Source of the DNA: Corynespora cassiicola
Lineage: Eukaryota; Ascomycota; Dothideomycetes; Pleosporales; Corynesporascaceae
Reading direction: 5' to 3'
DNA length: 64,000 nucleotides
NCBI GenBank assembly: GCA_022059125.1
Contig: JAEUWY010000008.1
Location: forward strand, 1,860,001-1,924,000
Made by a program: the position numbers and the translations under genes. The notes under the pieces were generated by a model. It made no database searches, was not told the origin of the DNA, and was given only the letters and a program-made list of their open reading frames with translations. Positions 38,395 through 47,650 of the stretch are shown in pieces; within the stretch, counting starts at the first letter, position 1, and each line of letters opens with the position of its first letter.

Positions 38395-38752
38395 TATAAA
38401 AATATAGAGCGACTTATTTCTAATACAGCTTTTATACTATTTAAAATAGAAGTTTACAGAATTAAAAAATAACTATAAGTTAAAACTTATAGGTTTTGTA
38501 TAAAAAAACATTTCTAAATTATAAAACTATTTAGAAATATTATATTTTTTTATATTTTTTTTAAAACTTTTTATTTCTAGTTCAGTTTAGTACTGTTTTA
38601 GTTATAAAAAAAGAAAAAATTTAAATAGCTAGATATTTAAACTTAAGTTAAAGTTAGATTAAAAGTTAAAGTTAGAGTTTAGTTAGAAGTTAAGGTTATG
38701 TACGTAATGCTAGAAAGTAAATTTAGATTTTATACAGATAAAGTTTGTTATA
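38395..38752 (-). repeat. Gypsy-D right LTR (5' LTR in coding sense)
   Basis: 358 bp, ends AAGTTTGTTATA before the ATAAA duplication; direct repeat of 21447-21805. Confidence 0.88.
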
Positions 38753-38869
38753 ATAAATATAAAATAACTAAAATTTTACTATATTTTATTATAAAAAAAA
38801 TTGTATAAATAATTTAATTTTTTAATATTATTTTACAGTACTAATAAATCTTTTAATTTTTTTTCTTAA

Positions 38870-38945
38870 ACTTACTACTTTAGATAAAAGATTATATAAG
38901 TTTAAAAAGTATAATTTTTTTATACACTTTAATATTACCTCTCTG
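38870..38945 (-). repeat. orphan Tc1-like terminal repeat
   Basis: The reverse complement, starting CAGAGAGGTAATATTAAAG and running through TTATACTTTTTAAACTTATATAA, matches the TIR at 3712. TA follows at 38946. No opposite end can be paired with it, so it is a deletion remnant of another Tc1-like copy. Confidence 0.65.
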
Positions 38946-39035
38946 TATTTATACTTATTATCTATATTTATTATTTAGCTTTAGTTTAGTAAAACTAAAA
39001 AAAACTTTTACAGCTTTTTAGATAAATTTACTTAT
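38946..39035 (-). repeat. terminal-repeat family F, right-hand copy
   Basis: The reverse complement reads ...AAAAGCTGTAAAAGTTTTTTTTAG...ACTAAATAATAAATATAGATAATAAGTATAAA, the counterpart of 3353-3435. The two F ends therefore face each other across the whole 3.3-39.0 kb block. Confidence 0.55.
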
Positions 39036-39039
39036 ATAA

Positions 39040-39316
39040 TATTTACTATATTTAATTTAGTTAGTATAAAAAAGTTTATATAATTTTAAAAATAAAAAGT
39101 ATTTCTACTTTTAATTATTATTATTTTTACTATACTTTTACTTTAATTTTAAAACTATAAATATAATATAAGCTATTTATTCTTTTTTATATAAATAAAA
39201 TGCTAATAAATTTTTTTAAAATCAATTTTTTTAGTTTAATAGCTAGTCTATATAAAAAGTTATAGTAGTTTAAAGATTGCTACTTTTTATAGTGTTTTTT
39301 TTGTGTTACTCTACTG
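39040..39316 (+). mobile_element. 3' end of a truncated Tc1-like element abutting the DUF6536 gene
   Basis: The right end ...GTGTTACTCTACTG followed by TA (39317-39318) is a Tc1-like terminus. Inside it runs ...TAATAGCTAGTCTATATAAAAAGTTATAGTAG, like the ends at 21075-21140 and 57425-57504. The left part is lost. The TIR ends 8 bp before the stop codon of the neighbouring gene. Confidence 0.68.
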
Positions 39317-39324
39317 TAATTAGC

Positions 39325-41776
39325 TTACCCTTTTAATTTAGTGACCACGTAAGAACCAATCCGTACAAACCATCTCAAACCGTCCTTAATCCACCTCCAC
39401 TCATCATAGTTGCCAATTGGCATAGGCTGCATATACCTTTTTCCAGTCTTGGGAGTCTCAGAGTTTCGGTCCGTTGAAAAGACAATTCTTTTCGGGTTTG
39501 GTTCAGTCCCACGGGTGCTATCCGACTCGGAATCAACGGCCATGAGCGTTACTGCGAAAAGATGGGCTTCTGTATCACCTTCCGGTCTTTGGCAGGCTGC
39601 ACTTATAAATGCCGTCTTGTTCGCCAGCCGCGGGAGATGCTCAGGGACTGCAGGATATCTTCTGAAGCTGTTGACTATAAGTAATAAGAGAACGACAGCC
39701 CCAGTTGAAGTGGCCAGCAATATGCCCATGCTTGAATAACCCACACGCGATGCGTCACTGCTCATTATCCGTTGGGATTGTTCTGCCGAGCCAGGGCCGT
39801 ATGCCGTAGTCCGCACAAGAAAACAGCTTCTTGCTACCAAAGTATGCAAAATCATAAATGCGAGCATAAGAGGGGAAGCATACGTCCAAGGTAGTGAGAG
39901 CATGTAAGATGTGCGCTGCAAGCCAACATGGGATGAAACACGGAGCGGCTTCCGGTCTGGCACTCCGTTGCTGGCCGTCATAAAGCGAGTCCATTGATTA
40001 GCAACGATTTGGCATGTCAGACAGTTGTTGTAGAGGAGATATAGCGCGCTGATCATGACCTGGAACATGTTGACGAACAAAATGTGGCCAACAAAATCCT
40101 GAGTGCCTCGGTTTCCACCGACGACGCCTCCGACAAGCGCAAAGCTGTTGGTCCGACCGATGCCGTATCTCCAGAGGCTTGGTAAGCTAGTCCCAAGACC
40201 TTGATGACGCATACTTTTAAGCGACAGGTCGAAGAGTATTATGCCAAGGATGATCGCCGCAACGATTAAAGTAATGGTAATCATCCACATCTTTGGTCCC
40301 ACAGCGTTGAACCAGAACAGTCGAGTAGGTCTCCATTCGACTATCTGGAGTTGCGCAAAATGACGTTTATTCGATGGACTCCCTGGTTCTCGAGTCAATT
40401 CTGTCCGTTGGTCGGGCCTTTCTAGAAATTCTGCTTGAGCATCGCCAAAAGTCACCATTGTTGGAGATTGACTGAGTGAAGCAATCCAACATATGAGCAA
40501 AGCTTCAATCAATAAGCAAGCAGATATAACAATGAAGATTGTTTTGCTGAAATGCAAGCCACATCTGATAGCGTTGTCTGCTGACATTCCCACGAGACAG
40601 TATTGAATTGGCTGTTCGCGAACGACCCAGCGATCGGCAGAAGGCATAACCCATTCTTTGGTGCAGACTTGTGGCCAGGTAGGATCCGAATAGAGTGCCG
40701 AGCATATCCAATTTGTGGCGCCATCCCATCGAACGTGATCACTGCCACTGATCCACCCGTCCAATAGGGAAGACACGGTACCGTTTCTGACGTTCTGCCT
40801 TGTTGGTATGCTGGAGACCAATACCAATTCGCTGGCGGCTTTGCGGGGATCTATATAGGCTTCAATACATTCGCGGGTAGTGAGTCGCGTAAAGTTCCTA
40901 GCTTTATATTGGAGTGCATAGATAGACGAGGCGTTTGCCGAGATAGTTGAGTCGCTTATAGGATAGGAGAATGCCCACTCGTCATGCGCTCCATCAAAGT
41001 CACTGGTAACGATAGCTGCAGGAAATACTGTGAAAGGTATTGATGAGAATATCGCTGAATTCCAGCTTCCAAATGTTAGCATAAGTTGTGAGGGAGAGCT
41101 CAGGTGCGACTTACAATAAATGCATCAGTGTCGATATCACACCCAGAACGAACCATATCGCCCGTTTCTTAGGCGAAATTCTCCAGACATTTCCAAAGCT
41201 ATGTATGCCAACATCCAGGGAACAGCCTTCTCCGTGAGCCTTGTCTACTTCCGCTCGAGAAGGTGCAACTAGAACCTGCATGCAGTAATTCCCAGCCCCA
41301 AGAACAAGCGTACTTATAAGATTCAGCACAACGTGCCAGAACGCATTCCATCTGTTCACTGTCGAGCAACTGCCTATCATGAAAGTTCCGACGTCACCCA
41401 CAGGCGCATGTATTGCGGTGAACCAGCCCATGAGGCCCAGAGCCACTGCTGTAGACACAGAAGCTATTATGGCTTGTAAGATCAACATCGTCCGTCGCTG
41501 AGCAAGTTTGACGCTCAGAGTCTTTGCGCGTGGATGGGTAGGGTCGGTTTCAGGGATCCAAGGACCCAAATGACGAACGCTAGCGTAGCGAGGTAATCTG
41601 ATACTCGAGTTAGAATCAGGTTGTGTCTTTAAAGAGCGAAACACCATTGCATACTCGCTATCAACGAGGAACGGCTCACGCTCTAAGGCGTCAGCCTCAT
41701 TGTCGTGCTTTTCGCTCTCCGCGTCATCCTCCTTTGACGATCGTTGAGAGTCTTCGTTGCTGGAGAGTCCACTCAT
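39325..41776 (-). CDS. DUF6536-family multispanning membrane protein; complement(join(39325..41065,41115..41776))
   Basis: Two exons give 800 residues. The 49-bp intron has GTAAGT, a perfect GCTAAC branch site and a GGAAG acceptor, and it turns ...LMHL plus WNSAIFSS into continuous sequence. An acidic, Ser-rich cytosolic N-terminus (about 1-90) is followed by membrane segments near 95-117, 145-168, 205-222, 396-418, 480-502, 545-566, 618-638 and 664-687. A large extracytosolic loop (about 225-395) holds NAS and NFT glycosylation sites and several Cys. Family marks are LSLPWTYASPLMLAFMILH and, near the end, TAFISAACQRPEGD, both typical of DUF6536, known mainly from fungi and functionally uncharacterised. 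Frame, splice signals and C-terminus are intact with no RIP-type stops, although transposon DNA begins 8 bp after the stop. Confidence 0.9.
41066..41114 (-). other. intron of the DUF6536 gene
   Basis: 49 bp, GTAAGT donor, TATGCTAACATTTGGAAG with a consensus CTAAC branch point, AAG acceptor. It splits a Phe codon (TT|C). Confidence 0.88.
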
Positions 41777-42250
41777 AGGATCTGGAAAACAAAAAATTGA
41801 TCAGAGTAGTGTTCTTGCAAAATTGGGTAGCAGGCAAAGTTGAGGTGTAGTCTCTAGAACATTTGTACGCTTCCAATACCCAGACTGCGCACAACCGAAT
41901 GTGTACCCCCACGCACTTCACGCCACGCGCCTAATGCAGCACCTAGTTGATTCAGGCTGTGTTTGGCTTTGTATTTATAGTATTAGGCGCGTGGCGTAAA
42001 GTGCGTGGGGGGGTGTGTGTGTGACAACGGTGAGCCCAAAGGGGCTGTGTATCTATTCTCGTCGCACAGCATAAGCCACGTCCCCACCTAGCCAGTCCGA
42101 CAGGCCGCCGTCTAACGCATAGACTTGCGCCACGAGCGCGATCAATAAAGGCTATACTCGTGCCGCTGCTAGGATTAGGGCTTTTACTGTGCAAGAAAAA
42201 TAGATAGGCAGTCTTTTTAGGCTTACTATTAGCACACACATATTAGCGTA
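41777..42250. other. un-RIPped intergenic region: DUF6536 upstream region
   Basis: Normal base composition with many CA/TG and CpG. It contains the promoter side of the DUF6536 gene (start codon at 41776) and the small palindromic element at 41905-42012. Open frames here (for example 41952-42239 minus) have no recognisable features and I do not call them genes. Confidence 0.5.
41905..42012. mobile_element. MITE-like palindromic element
   Basis: A 30-bp inverted repeat, CCCCCACGCACTTCACGCCA... at 41906-41935 and its reverse complement at 41982-42011, with one mismatch, around a 46-bp loop. It could form a strong hairpin and sits about 130 bp upstream of the DUF6536 start codon. It is un-mutated, so it is either recent, too short for RIP, or single copy. 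No target duplication was identified. Confidence 0.55.
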
Positions 42251-42675
42251 TATCGAAAGAGCTACGGGAGTCTCTTTTTCTCAGCTGTGCTGGGCCAGGA
42301 CTAAACAGTAAACATAAAAAACACGGTAATAATGCTATAGTAGAGGATAGGTCTCTCTAAGAGTTGTGTGTGTGGTGCCAGATAAATAACTCGCAGATAG
42401 ATTATAATTAAACTTTAGAGATACAGAATTAATATTATTATAAACTATAGTTCCGCAACTCGTGTAGTTATAAATTCGCGGGCTAGTAGGCTAGTAAACT
42501 TATAAAATAGAAATTGCTTACTTCCTTCTTAATAAGTTAATTATTTTTTATTATTTTTAGTTACTATTTTATTAAATACTTAACTAGTATTATTTCTGTT
42601 TTTTTTATTAATTTATATTTACTATTTAGTTTTAGTTTAGTAGAGCTAAAAAAAAACTTTTATAGCTTTTTTAAT
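42251..42675. repeat. short terminal-repeat family F element (about 0.42 kb) with one un-RIPped end
   Basis: Left end ATCGAAAGAGCTACGGGAGT...GCTGGGCCAGGACTAAACAGTAAAC is un-mutated; the right end (about 42590-42675) is the inverted, RIPped form. From about 42460 it matches 45600-45868 in the same orientation and 43475-43780 inverted. The transition from normal to RIPped sequence falls at about 42420-42520, inside the element. Confidence 0.55.
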
Positions 42676-43474
42676 TTTAGTTTTTTTCTACTATTTTTAT
42701 TTTATTATTAACAAGCAGCGAGTATATTATTCTATTTCTATTTTATTTTAGTTAGTATATACTAACTATCGCGTAATTTTATATATTTTATTATATAACG
42801 TAACGTTAATATATAATTTATATTTTTACTTTAAATAATAATAGTATTTTGATAATACTTTCTGTTTTTAATTTATAATAACTATAACTATAACTATATA
42901 ATTTTTAAACGTATTTTTAATTTTCAATTTTTTATATTTGTATTATATAGTTTATATAATTACTGCCGCCTGTATATATATATTTTTATTTTTACTTTAT
43001 TTTTTAATACTATTATTTTTTACTATTTTAATTATTTTATATAGTTATATAAATATTATAGTAAAATTACATAGAGTATAGTAATATATAATATAGCTTA
43101 TAGTAGTTATAGTAAAAGTTTAAAAAAAAGTAGATTAACTAATTAAGTAAAAAAACTATTAATATTAAAAGCTATTTTTTATAAATATTACTTTTTATAA
43201 ATATTATTTTCTATAAATACTATTATTTAGATGTTCTTTTCTACTTTAGAAAAGCACTTAGCTAAAAAATAGAAAAATATTATCTATTATATATTTAAAT
43301 ATAATATTAAGTATATAAAAATAATTAGCGTACGCGATTTTATACTTATTAAAAAAAAATTTAAAATTTTATATATAAAATTTTATAGAATTATTATAAT
43401 AAAAAAATACACATAGTAATAAAAATTATTATAATAATATTAGTAATATTAATAATATTTATAATTTAAAAAAC
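42676..43474. repeat. repeat segment Y
   Basis: About 800 bp found inverted at 44265-45080. Parts also occur at 3560-3711, 46531-46578 and 57505-57604. It contains TTCTATTTTATTTTAGTTAG and TCGCGTACGC-type islands. No coding frame was recognised. It was the target of several insertions (Tc1-1, Gypsy-A third copy, Tc1-2, Tc1-3). Confidence 0.6.
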
Positions 43475-45868
43475 TATCGAAAAAGCTACGGAAGTTTTTT
43501 TCTCTCAGCTATACTAGGCTAGAACTAAACAGTAAATATAAATTAATAAAAAAAAACAGAAATAATACTAGTTAGGTATTTAATAAAATAGTAACTAAAA
43601 ATAATAAAAAATAATTAAATTATTAATAAGTAAATAAGTAATTTTTATTTTATAAGCTTACTAGCTTACTAGCCTATAAATTTATAATAATATAAATTAT
43701 AAATTATAAATTATAAATTATAAAAATAACAGCTAAAAAAAAATTATTTTAAAGTTTTAAAGTTTTAAATTTTAAAGTTTTAAAACTCTAAAAATTTATT
43801 TAAAAATAATATAAAAAAGTTATAATCTATAGTTATTAAAATATTAAATATAAAACGTAGTTACGTAAAGTAAAATACTTTTAATAAATTACTATAAACT
43901 TTGAATAAAAGCTTTAAATAAAAGTTTTAGATAAAAACTCTAATATTTTACTATAAAAATTTAACTTTTATAAATATCTGCTTAAGTAAATATTATAAAA
44001 AAAAGCTATTACTGTTTAAAAAAGTATTATTAGCTATACTTATAATAACTATATAAATTATTTACTTTTTATATTTTATTATACTTTATATCTATACACG
44101 TAAGTTTTAAAGCTTATATTAAAATTATAACTAATTATTATAGTTAGTTTATAGACTATAAACTGTAGACTAGCTTATAGTTAACTATAAGTTTTTAAAA
44201 TTAGTAGCTATAGTAAACTAATTAGTGTAGTAATATAAACTTTACTTTTATAGTTTTTTAAGCTATAAATATTACTAATATTACTAATATTACTAATATT
44301 ATCATAATAATTTTTATTACTGCGTATTTTTTTTATTATAATAATTTTATAAAACTTTATATATAAAATTTTGATTTTTTTTTTAATAAGTATAAAATCG
44401 CGTACGCTAATTATTTTTATATACTTATTATTATATTTAAATATATATTTTATATAGTAGATAATATTTTTCTATTTTTTAGCTAAGTGCTTTTCTAAAG
44501 TAGAAAAGAACATCTAAATAATAGTATTTATAGAAAATAATATTTATAAAAAATAGCTTTTAACGTTAACAGTTTTTTTAATTAATTAATTAATCTTTTT
44601 TTAAGCTTTTACTATAACTATAAATTATATTATATAGAACTATATTATATATAACTCTGCTGTAATATTTATATAATTATAATAGTAAAAAATATATGTA
44701 AAATAATTAAAATAGTAAAAAATAATAGTATTAGAAAGCAAAGTAGAAGTAGAAATATATATATATAAATAGTAGTAATTATATAAACTATATAACGCAG
44801 ATATAGAAAATTAAAAACTAAAAATATATTTAAAAGTTATATAGTTATAATTATAATTATTATAAATTAAAAGTAGAAAAAATTATTAAAAAATTATTAT
44901 TATTTAGAGTAAAAGTGTAGATTACGTGTTAACGTTACGATATATAATAAAATAACATAATAAAATATATAAAATTACGCAATAAGTAGTATATACTAAC
45001 TAAAATAAAATAGAAACAAAATAATATACTTGCTGCTTATTAATAATAAAATAGAAATAGTAAAGAAAAACAGAGTAAAAAACTATAAAAGTAAAGTTTA
45101 TATTACTATACTAATTAGTTTATTATAATAAAGTTACTAATTTTAAAAACTTATAGTTAATTATAGACTAGCTTATAAACTAGCTTATAAACTAGTTTAT
45201 AGTCTGTAGTTTATAAACTAACTATAGTAATTAGTTTATAAAATAATTTTAAAATAAATTTTAAAACTTACGCGTATAAATATAAAGTATAATAAAATTT
45301 AAAAAGTAAATAATCTGCACAGTTATTATAGGCGTAGCTAATAATACTTTTCTAAATAGTAATAGCTTTTTTTTATAATATTTACTTAGATAAATATAAA
45401 AATTAAATTTTTACAGTAAAATATTAAAGCTTCTATTTAAAGCTTATAGTAATTTATTAAAAGTATTTTACTTTACGTAACTATACTTTACGTTTGATAT
45501 TTTAATAACTATAAATTATAATTTTTATAAATTACGTTATTTTTAAATAAATTTTTAGAGTTTTAAAGCTTAAAACTTTAAAACTTTAAAATAGTTTTTC
45601 TTAGCTATTATTTTTATAATCTATAATTCATAATTTATAATTTATATAGTTATAAATTTACAGACTAGTAAATTAGTAAACTTATAAAATAGAAATTACT
45701 TACTTACTTATTAATAACTTAATTATTTTTTATTACTTTTAGTTACTGTTTCATTAAATACTTAACTAGTATTATTTCTGTTTTTTTTTATTAATTTATA
45801 TTTACTGTTTAGTTCTAGTCTAGTACAGTTAAGAAAAAAAATTTTCTACAGCTTTTTTAACAGCTTTT
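43475..45868. mobile_element. fold-back element with about 0.8 kb inverted arms
   Basis: 43475-44260 and 45080-45868 are reverse complements of each other: ends ATCGAAAAAGCTACGG... with ...TTTTTTAACTGTACTAGACTAGAACT inverted, then the TATAAATTATAAATTATAAATT tract, then AGTATTTTACTTTACGTAA inverted. The centre (44265-45080) is an inverted copy of segment Y at 42676-43474. No transposase-like frame was seen. The long hairpin arrangement suggests a fold-back or large MITE-type element, or a local inverted duplication. Confidence 0.6.
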
Positions 45869-45884
45869 TTAATAAATTTATAAA

Positions 45885-46530
45885 AATTGAGTTTTAGATA
45901 ATGGTATTTACTTTATACTAAAATTAGTAGTAAAAATATAGTTTAAATAATACGTATTAATAGTAGTTTTAAAAATAATATCAGTTATTTTTAAAGTATA
46001 TTTAAAGCGTAGATTTTATACTATTTATTTATTTTATATTTATATTAGCGCGCGAAGTTAATAAGCTGTAAAAAAATTTATACTTTAAATATATTTTAAA
46101 AATAATCAGTATTATTTTTAAAACTAGTATTAATATATATTATTTAAACTGTTTTTCTGCTAATAACTTTAGTATAAAATAAATACTATTATTTAAAACT
46201 AGTTTTTAAAATATATTAGGTAGTTAGAAAGTACTACTAAAAAAAATATAATAGCTTTTTTAATAATAGTAGAAAAAAATATATTTAAATTTTTTTTATT
46301 AATAATAAATAACTAATATGTTTTGCAAGCGAGTTAGTAACCTAAATAAATTAATAATATTTAATTTATATACTATTTATATAAGAAATTTAGCTTCAGG
46401 TAATAGTATTTACTTTATACTAAAATTAATAATAAAAAAATAGCTTAAATAATATATTAATAGTAGTTTTAAAAATAATATTTATTACGTTTAAAGCGCG
46501 TATTAAATACAGGTTTTATATAATTTACTT
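45885..46530. repeat. Gypsy-E LTR fragments in head-to-head and tail-to-tail order
   Basis: 45893-46040 reads as an inverted Gypsy-E LTR, 46045-46215 as a forward LTR, 46216-46330 as the start of Gypsy-E internal sequence, and 46385-46530 as a second inverted LTR (GCTTCAGGTAATAGTATTTACTTT). Truncated and shuffled; no ORF. Confidence 0.6.
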
Positions 46531-46578
46531 CTACTTTTTTTACTTTTTTTATTTTATTATTAATAAGTAGTAAGTATA

Positions 46579-46802
46579 TATTAAGGCTGTGTTATAGGCT
46601 ATAAGCGAGACTAGAAAGTAAATAGCTGCTTAAATTAATTCTTAGAAATAAATACTAGTAAAGTTACGTAAGTAAAATAATGTGCGATATACTATATAGA
46701 TTTCTGTATTAGTAATAAAGTATAATAAGTTAATAGTTAATTTTAAATAATAGATTTGCTAATAAAGTAAATATAATTATAAAATATAATTATATAGGCT
46801 AT
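46579..46802 (-). repeat. truncated Gypsy-A LTR (left)
   Basis: Matches the first 224 bp of 5277-5719, starting TATTAAGGCTGTGTTATAGG and ending AATTATATAGGCTATATA. The remaining half of the LTR is absent. Confidence 0.8.
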
Positions 46803-47650
46803 ATATATATTAAATTCTATAAAACTGTAAAACTTATAAAACGCTAAATTATAAATTTTATATATTTTATACTAAGTTTTTTTAGTATTAATATTTTTAT
46901 AAAACTGTTATATAACTTATTTTAGCTTAGCAGAGTAATAAGTACTTACTATTAGTACTTATTATTAGCTATTTTTTAAAAGTGTTATCTGCGCCGCCTA
47001 CTTTTTTAAATTTATAATACTATTTTTTTTTTTAGTTTAATATTTTTATAAGCTAATTTAATATTATCGCGTAGCACCGCTTATTATTATACTTATAAAA
47101 ATTATATTAATATTTAAAGTATTATTATAATAGTTACTTATAAACGTTGCGTAAAAAATAATTTAACTTATAAACTATTATTACTAAGTAAAAAGTATAA
47201 AAATTATAAATACGCAGGCTATTAATTATATATACTAGTTAATATTTTATTTTTTAACTTTTCTAAAATTAACTTTAAAATAAATAAGCTAGAAAAAAAA
47301 GCAACTAGAACTATTTCAAAAAAAGAAATATTTACCTAAAGCTGCTTTAGCGCAGATATATAATATATTTTAAACTAAAACGTTTACAGAAATAGAAAAA
47401 GTTTTTTTTTTTTAAAAAAAAAGTAAAAGTTATTTAATATAAATTTAAAAGTTATAAAAAAATTAAAATAGCTAAAAATACTAAAAACGTTAAACTAAAA
47501 AATAGCTTTGATAAATTTTAAAGTTTTTACTAACGCTGCAGCTGTAAACTAATTTATTTTTTAATTTTTTTAATTTTTTAATAGTTATTTTATATTATTA
47601 AATCTCTAATTATTTTTAGAAAATAAAAATTTTTTTATAGATAAGTTTTT
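46803..47650. other. unassigned AT-rich segment inside the third Gypsy-A copy
   Basis: Occupies the place of the missing LTR half, the chromodomain and the polyprotein end. A string near 46935-46975 (AAGTACTTACTATTAGTACTTATT) resembles the missing LTR part, so some of it may be highly diverged Gypsy-A sequence; the rest I cannot match. No recognised domain. Confidence 0.4.

Larger units (their letters stand above)
21447..38752 (-). mobile_element. Gypsy-D LTR retrotransposon, hosting pogo copy 2 and Gypsy-E
   Basis: LTRs at 21447-21805 and 38395-38752 (358-359 bp), sharing AATATAGAGCGACTT and ending ...TTTGTTATA, flanked by identical ATAAA (21442-21446 and 38753-38757). The polyprotein is on the minus strand. 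Subtracting Gypsy-E (28169-36491) and the pogo insertion (24237-26088) leaves about 7.1 kb, a normal Gypsy length. It differs in LTR and protein from Gypsy-A and Gypsy-E. Confidence 0.9.
21275..38793 (-). repeat. Gypsy-E-family LTR, inverted, split by Gypsy-D
   Basis: 21275-21446 plus 38758-38793 together read as the reverse complement of the 206-bp Gypsy-E LTR (28169-28374): ...AATAGTATTTATTTTATACTAAAATTAATAGC... on the left and a RIPped CCCGTAATATTTGTTACA on the right. Gypsy-D inserted at ATAAA inside it. I found no matching duplication around it, so it may be a solo LTR or the edge of a larger lost element. Confidence 0.65.

Noticed and set aside
3300..39300. Centromere or rDNA explanation for the AT-rich block.
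   Set aside because: Almost all of it is accounted for by nested transposons with target duplications; no satellite array or rRNA-like sequence was seen.
41952..42239. 95-codon minus-strand frame.
   Set aside because: It runs across the palindromic MITE-like element and simple GT repeats and has no recognisable features.
43690..43735. CRISPR-like array in the TATAAATTATAAATTATAAATT tract.
   Set aside because: Simple 8-9 bp AT-rich tandem repeats without spacers, in a eukaryotic transposon context.
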